Below are positions 1-5,259 of a stretch of 5,259 nt of DNA, piece after piece. The position numbers and the translations under genes are program-made. The DNA comes from Verrucomicrobiales bacterium (lineage in GTDB: Bacteria > Verrucomicrobiota > Verrucomicrobiia > Limisphaerales > RI-55): assembly GCA_003484235.1 (NCBI GenBank), contig DNDP01000298.1, forward strand, positions 2,696-7,954, in the 5' to 3' direction. The first letter of the stretch is position 1, and the number at the start of each line of letters is the position of its first letter. The notes beneath the pieces are model-generated. The model made no database searches, was not told the DNA's origin, and saw only the letters and a program-made list of their open reading frames with translations.

Positions 1-3
1 CGG

Positions 4-591
4 TCAACGTCCTGCCCACTCGCCGTCAATCTTCACCGGCACGCAGATGCCGGGAATGGCGCAGCTCGCGTGCACGGCACGGGCCAGATTGCCCGACTTG
101 AAGACGACCCGCTCGAGGTTGTCGAAGTGGGTGGCGACGATGCGGATCGGACGGGTCAAATGCTCGATCCGCGCGGCGCCGATGGTGCGCCTGAGCTGGT
201 CGATGATGGCGTTCCCGCGCATGAAGCCCCGGCGCGGAGGAAATACGGGATCGACCAGCCGCCACAGGGGCACGCGGCCGTTGATCTCGCCGGCCAGTTT
301 GGCCATCTCCTGTCCGTTCAGTCCGAATCCCCAGACGGCGGCGATGTAGGCTCCCATGCTGGAACCGGCAACGAGGTCGATGGGGATGTTATTCTCCTCC
401 AGCACCTGGATGACGCCGATGTGGGCGAGGCCCCGTGCGGCGCCGCAGGAAAGCGCCAGCCCCAGGCAATAACGGGGTTTCAGGACGGCCGGGGCGGGAG
501 GGTTCGTGGAATCGGATTGCCCATTGGGCTCAATGGTTTCCCGGGGATTCCGCCCGCTTCGTTTTATGAATTTGAACCGGTTGAATATCAT
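4..591 (-). CDS. RssA-like patatin family phospholipase, C-terminally truncated or frameshifted
   Basis: This 195-residue protein belongs to the patatin-like phospholipase family (bacterial RssA/YlbK-type lipid acyl hydrolases, which use a Ser-Asp dyad). After a polar 40-residue N-terminus, the oxyanion-hole glycine-rich motif appears as SCGAARG (residues 48-54; usual form GGGAARG), followed by LAHIGV. The nucleophile elbow GSSMG lies at 76-80, with Ser78 as the predicted catalytic serine. The segment ASCAIPGICVPVKIDGEW (175-192) matches the block that in the family runs directly into the catalytic DGG/DGA motif. Here the frame gives AGR and then a TGA stop, so the catalytic Asp and the whole C-terminal part are missing; family members usually have 250-300 residues. 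A frameshift, a nonsense pseudogene or a sequencing error are all possible, and the missing part would lie left of the window. The ATG at 589-591 is preceded by a purine-rich AAAGGCGAC on the minus strand, a fair ribosome-binding site. No signal peptide or membrane segment is seen. The family call is firm; activity is doubtful. Confidence 0.85.
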   Translation of the reverse strand: MIFNRFKFIKRSGRNPRETIEPNGQSDSTNPPAPAVLKPRYCLGLALSCGAARGLAHIGVIQVLEENNIPIDLVAGSSMGAYIAAVWGFGLNGQEMAKLAGEINGRVPLWRLVDPVFPPRRGFMRGNAIIDQLRRTIGAARIEHLTRPIRIVATHFDNLERVVFKSGNLARAVHASCAIPGICVPVKIDGEWAGR

Positions 592-694
592 ATCCGTCGC
601 CTTTGCCAGCGACGGAGAGCCAAGTACGTCCGCTCATCCTCACGTCCGGAGGACCATCGGTAAACCCAGCAGACCGACGCCGGCCTGGTTTGCT

Positions 695-752
695 AACGTA
701 AGCTCTGCTACTTGCCAACGTTACCATTCCTGATGGTGAGGCAAGTTACGTT
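695..752. repeat. Bulged imperfect inverted repeat (three stacked stems)
   Basis: Three nested arms pair around one centre. Outer: AACGTAA (695-701) with TTACGTT (746-752). Middle: ACTTGCC (710-716) with GGCAAGT (740-746), sharing T746 with the outer stem. Inner: TTACCAT (721-727) with ATGGTGA (733-739), with one T-G wobble and a five-base loop TCCTG. The right arm is continuous, while the left arm carries two unpaired stretches (about eight bases at 702-709 and four at 717-720). It lies 104 bases upstream of the patatin start. There is no U-tract, so it is not a typical intrinsic terminator. It could be an operator, an RNA structural element or a mobile-element scar. Confidence 0.5.
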
Positions 753-763
753 CGATCAACGCA

Positions 764-979
764 ATGTCAACCGGAGCGGAGACGATTTGTGCGGCCATCG
801 GGCGCCTGCTTTGGGTTGCCGAACATGCGATGGCGCTGAGCAATGTGGGTGTCGCGGATCAGAATTATTTGGATGTTCAGGAGCACATGATCGCGCGCAC
901 GTGGCGGAAGGAACTCAATGCTCCTCGACTTCGCAGGCCAACAATCTCCGGCGTGGTCTCTGGATGGACGTCGGTGTGA
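764..979 (+). CDS. Possible small hypothetical protein (weak)
   Basis: This is an open frame of 71 codons from ATG to TGA. The first 50 residues have a plausible protein-like composition (for example AIGRLLWVAEHAMALSNVG, then a mixed acidic/aromatic stretch), which could form an amphipathic helix. No family is recognised. No Shine-Dalgarno sequence lies at a suitable distance from the ATG; the nearest purine-rich stretch is about 18 bases upstream, inside the inverted repeat. G/C at third codon positions is less pronounced than in the two large genes downstream. Several other frames of similar length overlap this one on both strands, so it may simply be chance or a relic. It is listed only because it is the best candidate in an otherwise gene-free 600-base stretch. 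Confidence 0.15.
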   Translation: MSTGAETICAAIGRLLWVAEHAMALSNVGVADQNYLDVQEHMIARTWRKELNAPRLRRPTISGVVSGWTSV

Positions 980-1086
980 ATCACTTTCGGTGGCAGACCG
1001 TTTCTCCGGTCTACTCCCTCGGGTCGAGAACAACGCCGTGACGATGTGGTGTGTCCTGTTGGCAGTTGACCGGAATCCGGCAAGAC

Positions 1087-1115
1087 TTGAGATTTGGGGT
1101 TTCCGAGAATGCAAT
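1087..1115 (+). promoter_or_regulatory. Candidate sigma70-like promoter for the XRE-receiver gene
   Basis: TTGAGA (1087-1092, five of six matches to TTGACA) is followed after 17 bases by TGCAAT (1110-1115, four of six matches to TATAAT). A second -10-like hexamer, TAAAAT (1128-1133), lacks a good -35 partner. Either would give a leader of roughly 50-70 bases before the ATG at 1191. Hexamers of this quality occur by chance, and the sigma factor preference of the organism is unknown. Confidence 0.2.
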
Positions 1116-1154
1116 CACCGCATCGAATAAAATGTCACCCATCGTCGGTGGATG

Positions 1155-1181
1155 CCGCGATGCGGTAATCCCTACCATGGT
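1155..1181. promoter_or_regulatory. Cluster of short palindromes upstream of the XRE-receiver start; possible operator
   Basis: Three small overlapping symmetric elements sit in 27 bases just upstream of the ATG at 1191: CCGC-GAT-GCGG (1155-1165), GGTA-ATCCC-TACC (1164-1176) and the perfect 8-base palindrome ACCATGGT (1174-1181). XRE-type regulators often bind short dyads at their own promoters, so autoregulation is a reasonable guess. Each element is short enough to arise by chance in GC-rich DNA. Confidence 0.2.
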
Positions 1182-1190
1182 GGCCGTCCG

Positions 1191-1892
1191 ATGACTCTCC
1201 CACGCACCATCAAGGCCGATTTCGGGGCATCCGTCAAAGCCCAGCGCGTTCGTCTGCAACTCACACAGGAAGAGCTGGCGGAGCGGGCGGGCCTGCATCG
1301 GACCTACATAACGGACATCGAACGAGGGACACGCAATCTTTCGCTACAGAGCATTGAAAGAGTCGCACGCGCACTGGAGTTGCCTCTGGCCGCACTGCTT
1401 CACGAGGTGGACCGCGCGCGCAGCGCGGCACCGAGGGCCTCCAACAGCACCGGGCCGGTGGACATCCTGCTGGTGGAGGACAATGAGCGGGACGAGGAAC
1501 TGACCCTTCGGGCCTTGCGGCGCGCGCGGCTGGCAAACCTGATCCATGTCGCGCGGGACGGAGTCGAGGCGCTCGACTACCTCTTCTGCACCGGTCGGCA
1601 TTCGCAGCGTCGCTCGGAGGATCGGCCGCACCTGGTGCTCCTCGATCTGAAGCTTCCGCGCCTGGATGGATTGGGGGTGCTGCGGAGGATGAAGGCGGAA
1701 GAGGCGACTCGTTGCATACCGGTCGTGGTGCTCAGCGTTTCGAACGAGAACGACGACATCATCCGCGCGCGGCATCTCGGCGCGGAAGCTTACATCGTCA
1801 AGCCGGTCGATTTTCAGCGATTGAGCCGCGTCACGCCCGACCTCAATTTTTCGTGGACGTTGCAGCGCCTGCCGGCGCCCCAGGTGTCTTGA
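1191..1892 (+). CDS. XRE-family HTH / Rcp1-like receiver fusion (DNA-binding response regulator)
   Basis: A 233-residue cytoplasmic protein, probably a phosphorylation-controlled transcription regulator. Residues 11-70 form an XRE/Cro helix-turn-helix: TQEELAERAG (25-34) is helix 2 plus turn and HRTYITDIERG (36-46) the recognition helix, then a NLSLQSIERVARAL tail as in restriction-modification controller proteins. A short Ala/Ser-rich linker (about 77-88) leads to a receiver domain (about 90-215). This has the acidic pair Glu96-Asp97 (VEDNERD), phosphoacceptor Asp152 (LLDLKLPRLDG), Ser182 (VVLSVS) and Lys204 (VKPVD), so it looks functional. The DYLF insert and C-terminal LNFSWTLQRLP resemble Rcp1-type receivers. 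The usual order is receiver first, then DNA-binding domain; here it is reversed. I chose the ATG at 1191 because homology begins soon after. An in-frame ATG at 1152 would add 13 residues (MPRCGNPYHGGRP) that fit no domain. Neither start has a strong ribosome-binding site. It is probably co-transcribed with the sensor gene 84 bases downstream. Confidence 0.9.
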   Translation: MTLPRTIKADFGASVKAQRVRLQLTQEELAERAGLHRTYITDIERGTRNLSLQSIERVARALELPLAALLHEVDRARSAAPRASNSTGPVDILLVEDNERDEELTLRALRRARLANLIHVARDGVEALDYLFCTGRHSQRRSEDRPHLVLLDLKLPRLDGLGVLRRMKAEEATRCIPVVVLSVSNENDDIIRARHLGAEAYIVKPVDFQRLSRVTPDLNFSWTLQRLPAPQVS

Positions 1893-1976
1893 TTCGCTCG
1901 CCGAGCGTGGTGGTTGGCGCTTAGTTACCGCAGTCCGGACGCCGTAAGGAAGGCTGTCCTGCCAAATGTTATTGCG

Positions 1977-4900
1977 ATGAACATGCCATCACTTGCCAGT
2001 GCCGGACGATGGGGCGGCCGGTTGACCTTGCTGTTGGGCTTGTTGGCACTGGGAGGGTGGCTCTTCGACCAGCCGGTCCTGAAGGCGACGCTCGACGGCA
2101 CGGTGGCGATGAAGGCCAATGCGGCGCTGTGTTTTATCCTGCTGGGCGGCGCACTTTGGGGCATGGCGGCCGGATCAGCCGGAGCCCGGCAGCGGATGGC
2201 CGTCACCGCAAGCGCAACCTTGGCCGGACTCATCGGTTTGCTCACCCTCATCGAGTACGCAGCCGGCTGGAATCTGGGCATCGACGAGGTCCTCTTCCGC
2301 GAACCGGAGGGCGCGGTGGGGACGTCGCATGCCAATCGCATGGCGCCGAACGCGGCCTTGGGATTCGTCCTGGCCGCCGGGGCGGTTGTTCTGCTCAACA
2401 CCCTGCCCGGCGCGGCCTGGTTGCGGTTGCTTGCGGTCGGCCTGTGCGTGGGCGTGTTCGCACTCGGGTTTTTTTCCGTGCTGGGTTACGCCGGCCAGAT
2501 CTCGGGCGGCTACCGCTGGTGGAACCTGACTGCGCTGGCCTTCAACTCCGCCGTCGCTCTCCTCGTGCTGGGCGCCGGTCTCACGGCCTCGGCCCTGCAC
2601 CTTGCGGAACTGCGGTGGGCCATTGCCCGTTCCGCCACGGTCCTGTTCGCCACCGTGTTGGTCTTGATCGTCGCCCTCAACCTGATCGCCTACCGCTCCG
2701 CCGTTTCACTGGTGCAGTCGGTCGAGTCGGTGTTCGTCACCCAGCACGTGGACGTCCGGCTGGAACGCGTGCATGTCGCGATCAACGAGGCGGAAAGCAG
2801 CGCCCGTGGGTTTGTAATCACCGGTGACGAACGGTTTGCCGCCGCCTACGACCGGTCCATCACCAATCTGGTCCAACATGCCGTGGAACTGCTCAATGCC
2901 ACGGCCGCTCAGCCGGAGGTCCGGCCCACGGTCGATCAGCTTGCCGGCCTGCTTCGCGATCAGAAGCGCCATCTGGACACCGTGATCGCCTTGCGCCGCG
3001 CGGGCGGCCCCGCACCAGTCGCTGGCATGACCGCGGACGAGGTAACCGGCCTGGCGATGCCGGAGGTGCGGGCGCTCTTCGCGCGGTTGAGCCAGATCGG
3101 CGACGCGCGGCTGCGGGAGCAGATCGACCGCGGCGTGGCCACGGCAAACCGCACGTTTCTCATTCTGCCGGCCGGTTCGATGGCGGCAATGGTGCTCCTG
3201 TCCCTTGTCCTGCTGCTGCTGAACCGCGAGGCTGCCAGCCTGCGCCGGTCGGAGACGGTTCTGCGGAGCAGCGAGGAGCGTTTCCGGTCGCTCGTCACCG
3301 CCACCTCCTCGCTGGTCTGGACCGCCAGTCCCGAAGGCAGTCTGCTCGGGCCCGTTTCCCCCTGGGAGCGGTACACCGGACGGCGATGGGAGGAACTTCG
3401 GGGCGACGGCTGGATGGTGGCCCTGCATCCGGGGGAGGCGGCCGAGGTGCGCGGTGCTTGGGAACGGTCGATCCGGGCTGGCGGATTCTTCGAGCTTGAT
3501 TGCCGGCTGCGGAGGCACGACGGGGAACATCGCCACTTCGTGCTGCGCGGAGTGCCGGTCCTGGCCGAGGACGGTTCACTGCGGGAATGGGTCGGCACCT
3601 GCAACGACATTCACGACCGGCGGCTCGCCGAGGAAGCCGCTCGGGAAAGTGACCGGCGCCTCAGGACCGCGCTCACCGCCGCCGAGGTCGGCACTTGGAG
3701 CTGGACCGTCCGGGATGACGTACTGGTTTGGGACGACTTCATGGCGCCGCTGTTTGGCCTGATGCCCACGGAGTCACCGCGCCGGCTGGAGGACTTCCTG
3801 AAGGTGGTGGACGCCGTTGATCGCGGTCGGTTGCGCGAGTTCTTAGCGGCGCCGCCGGCCGATGACGCCTCGTGTGACCTGGAGTACCGCGTGCATTGGC
3901 CCGACCGGAGTGTGCACTGGCTGGCAGCGCGGGGGAGGGCCTACCGGGACGAAACCGGCCAAGTCTTCAGAATCGCCGGCGTGGCCTGGGAAACCACCCG
4001 CGCCAAAGAGGCCGAATTGGCCCGCGCCCAACTGGCGGCGATCGTCGAATCCACGGGTGACGCCGTGATCGGCCGCGCGCTGGACGGCAGCATCGTCAGT
4101 TGGAATCCCGGAGCTGAACGCCTGTTCGGCTATCCCGCGCAGGAGGTGATCGGGCGTCCCCTCACCCGCCTGATCCCGGCTTCGCTCGTGGGTGAGGAGG
4201 AGCTGCTCCTGGCGCGCATCGAGCGGGGAGAACGGATCGATCACTTTGAAACCCAGCGGGTGTGTCGGGATGGAAGTTTGATCGATGTTTCGGTGACCAT
4301 CTCGCCGGTTCGCGATGCCAACGGATCCGTGGCGGGTGTGGCGACGATCTCGCGTGACATCACCGCACGGCGGGAGGCGCAGCGCCGAGTGCAGGAATCG
4401 GATGCCCGGCATCGGGCAATTCTGGAGTCGGCCCTGGACGCGGTCATTACGATGGATCACGAAAGCCGGGTCTTGGAGTTCAACCCTGCCGCCGAACGGC
4501 TGTTCGGCTTCGGCGCGGACGAGGCGATCGGCCGGGAAATGACGGACATGATCATCCCTCCGGCGATGCGTGAGGGTCACCGCCGGGGAATGGCCCGCCT
4601 GTTGCGCACCGGTGAGGGCCCCATTCTTGGCCGCCGTGTCGAGTTGACCGCCCTGCGGCGTGACGGCACCGAGTTTCCCGTCGAATTGTCGATCACCCGC
4701 AGTGGCAGGGACGGAGCTCCGATCTTCACCGGTTACATCCGGGACATCACCGAGCGAAAGCAGGCGGAGAACGCCCTGACCGCGCGCGCCCGCCAGCGGG
4801 AAGCGGCCGGCCGCCTGGCCCAGCTGGCCCTGACCACGCCCCTGGCGGAATTGTTCGAGCACGCCACGGAGGTGGTGGCCGCCACCCTCGAAGTGGAACT

Positions 4901-5259
4901 GTGCAAGGTGCTCGAGCGGCTGCCTGAAGGCGAAGGTTTCCGTCTGGTGGCCGGCGTTGGCTGGCAGCCGGGGCTGGTGGGCACCGCCATCGTCCCGGCG
5001 GACAACGAATCGCAGGCGGGCTACACGATGCTGTCGGACAACTGCGTAACGGTGGAGGATCTGTCCTCGGAGACGCGGTTCAGCGGGCCGCCGCTGCTGT
5101 TGAATCACGGCGTGGTGAGCGGGGTGAGCGTCGTCATCCGGGGCGCGCGCGGGCCCTGGGGCGTGCTCGGCGCACACACCCGGCGGCGGCGGATGTTTTC
5201 CACGGATGATCTCGGTTTTTTCGAAGCCATCGCCGGCATTCTAGGGGGCGCCATCGAGC
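1977..5259 (+). CDS. CHASE3-PAS(x4)-GAF membrane sensor protein, probable hybrid or histidine kinase, 3' end outside window
   Basis: An open frame of 1094 residues running off the right edge. Hydrophobic segments near 14-30, 48-66, 76-95, 124-142, 148-170, 186-208 and 217-239 form a multi-pass N-terminal domain. Residues about 241-395 are a CHASE3 sensor (ESSARGFVITGDERF at 273-287), closed by a membrane helix at 396-416. Then come PAS1 (about 430-553, ending GTCNDIHDRR), PAS2 (560-676, PAS_3-like, with GTWSW and a degenerate end), PAS3 (684-800, SRDITARREA), PAS4 (808-930, GYIRDITERKQAE) and a GAF domain (about 945-1094, with DLSSETRFSGPP and PWGVLGAHTRRRR). No HisKA, HATPase or GGDEF sequence is reached, so the output is unseen; in this family a histidine kinase is most usual. 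The preceding XRE-receiver gene is the obvious partner. The ATG at 1977 has no clear ribosome-binding site (AAGGAAGG at 1947-1954 is too far), and the ATG at 1983 is an alternative. Ligands are unknown. Confidence 0.92.
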   Translation, partial: MNMPSLASAGRWGGRLTLLLGLLALGGWLFDQPVLKATLDGTVAMKANAALCFILLGGALWGMAAGSAGARQRMAVTASATLAGLIGLLTLIEYAAGWNLGIDEVLFREPEGAVGTSHANRMAPNAALGFVLAAGAVVLLNTLPGAAWLRLLAVGLCVGVFALGFFSVLGYAGQISGGYRWWNLTALAFNSAVALLVLGAGLTASALHLAELRWAIARSATVLFATVLVLIVALNLIAYRSAVSLVQSVESVFVTQHVDVRLERVHVAINEAESSARGFVITGDERFAAAYDRSITNLVQHAVELLNATAAQPEVRPTVDQLAGLLRDQKRHLDTVIALRRAGGPAPVAGMTADEVTGLAMPEVRALFARLSQIGDARLREQIDRGVATANRTFLILPAGSMAAMVLLSLVLLLLNREAASLRRSETVLRSSEERFRSLVTATSSLVWTASPEGSLLGPVSPWERYTGRRWEELRGDGWMVALHPGEAAEVRGAWERSIRAGGFFELDCRLRRHDGEHRHFVLRGVPVLAEDGSLREWVGTCNDIHDRRLAEEAARESDRRLRTALTAAEVGTWSWTVRDDVLVWDDFMAPLFGLMPTESPRRLEDFLKVVDAVDRGRLREFLAAPPADDASCDLEYRVHWPDRSVHWLAARGRAYRDETGQVFRIAGVAWETTRAKEAELARAQLAAIVESTGDAVIGRALDGSIVSWNPGAERLFGYPAQEVIGRPLTRLIPASLVGEEELLLARIERGERIDHFETQRVCRDGSLIDVSVTISPVRDANGSVAGVATISRDITARREAQRRVQESDARHRAILESALDAVITMDHESRVLEFNPAAERLFGFGADEAIGREMTDMIIPPAMREGHRRGMARLLRTGEGPILGRRVELTALRRDGTEFPVELSITRSGRDGAPIFTGYIRDITERKQAENALTARARQREAAGRLAQLALTTPLAELFEHATEVVAATLEVELCKVLERLPEGEGFRLVAGVGWQPGLVGTAIVPADNESQAGYTMLSDNCVTVEDLSSETRFSGPPLLLNHGVVSGVSVVIRGARGPWGVLGAHTRRRRMFSTDDLGFFEAIAGILGGAIE
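4026..4766 (+). repeat. Tandem PAS domain duplication inside the sensor gene
   Basis: PAS3 (bases 4026-4376) and PAS4 (4398-4766) align through their length. Examples are SIVSWNPGAERLFGYPAQEVIGR against RVLEFNPAAERLFG followed by FGADEAIGR, CRDGSLIDVSVTIS against RRDGTEFPVELSIT, and SRDITARREA against IRDITERKQA. The resemblance survives at DNA level: a 16-base block at 4116-4131 (GAACGCCTGTTCGGCT) recurs at 4494-4509 with a single difference. PAS1 and PAS2 are much more divergent. This suggests that the second pair arose by internal duplication, although the conserved N-AERLFG motif is common to many PAS domains. Confidence 0.7.

Larger units (their letters stand above)
592..1190. other. Long, lower-GC intergenic region between divergent genes
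   Basis: About 600 bases separate the divergent patatin gene and the XRE-receiver gene. No frame gives a protein I can recognise, and GC content is visibly lower than in the flanking genes. The region holds the bulged inverted repeat at 695-752, one weak small open frame at 764-979, a weak sigma70-like promoter candidate near 1087-1115 and a cluster of small palindromes at 1155-1181. I looked for tRNA, transposase remnants and CRISPR-like repeats and saw none. It may carry both promoters, a small RNA or a decayed gene; the sequence alone does not decide. Confidence 0.6.

Noticed and set aside
70..663. Plus-strand open frame of 197 codons opposite the patatin gene
   Set aside because: The minus strand encodes clear patatin motifs here. 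The plus-strand translation shows no family features.
691..752. Integron attC site
   Set aside because: The bulged hairpin and nearby AAC/GTT triplets recall attC. The required RYYYAAC and GTTRRRY core boxes are not present at the two ends, and no integrase or cassette array is visible.
767..1114. Decayed transposase or minus-strand gene in the intergenic gap
   Set aside because: None of the overlapping frames shows transposase motifs, and no flanking terminal inverted repeats or target duplications were seen.
1344..1775. Minus-strand open frame of 143 codons opposite the XRE-receiver gene
   Set aside because: It is antisense to conserved HTH and receiver sequence and has no recognisable domain.
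4..1892. Equivalence to the E. coli rssA-rssB pair (patatin protein next to a response regulator)
   Set aside because: The genes here are divergent and 600 bases apart, and the regulator is an XRE-receiver fusion, not an RssB-type adaptor. The resemblance is probably coincidental.
2009..2827. Plus-strand open frame of 272 codons overlapping the start of the sensor gene
   Set aside because: It is a shifted frame of the membrane domain with an Arg/Gly-rich translation. The frame from 1977 has membrane segments and CHASE3 and stays open to the window end.
2706..3536. Minus-strand open frame of 276 codons opposite the CHASE3/PAS1 region
   Set aside because: It is antisense to clear CHASE3 and PAS coding sequence, has low-complexity composition, and matches no family.
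3843..5177. Minus-strand open frame of 444 codons opposite the sensor gene
   Set aside because: It lies wholly antisense to well-conserved PAS and GAF coding sequence. Its translation is rich in Arg, His, Gly and Pro with no recognisable domain, as expected where GC-rich codon use removes stops from the opposite strand.

Overview
The window is a high-GC bacterial chromosomal segment with one gene on the minus strand at the left edge and two plus-strand signalling genes filling the rest. Base composition is uneven. The coding part is strongly GC-rich (44 G/C in the 60 bases 4801-4860), while the gap between the divergent genes is clearly less so (31 of 60 in 841-900). The combination of multi-PAS/CHASE3 sensor proteins, an Rcp1-type receiver and strong GC bias fits an environmental Gram-negative such as a Verrucomicrobiota (Opitutaceae-like) member. 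That assignment is an impression from domain style only; no rRNA or marker gene is present.

Layout. (1) 4-591, minus: an RssA-like patatin phospholipase whose reading frame stops just before the second catalytic residue is expected. (2) 592-1190: an intergenic stretch of about 600 bases, with a bulged inverted repeat at 695-752, a weak small open frame at 764-979, a weak promoter candidate at 1087-1115 and small overlapping palindromes at 1155-1181. (3) 1191-1892, plus: a 233-residue protein joining an N-terminal XRE/Cro helix-turn-helix to a C-terminal Rcp1-like receiver domain with all phosphorylation residues present. (4) 1977 to the right edge, plus: at least 1094 residues of a membrane sensor with about seven N-terminal membrane segments, a CHASE3 sensor, another membrane segment, four PAS domains and a GAF domain. 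Its output module lies beyond the window.

How they may work together (inference). Genes 3 and 4 are co-directional and 84 bases apart, so they are probably co-transcribed. If the sensor ends in a histidine kinase, it would phosphorylate the receiver of the XRE-REC protein and so control a DNA-binding domain that is normally not phospho-regulated. This XRE-REC / CHASE3-PAS-GAF pair is the most interesting item here. The patatin gene is divergent and its link to the pair is unknown.
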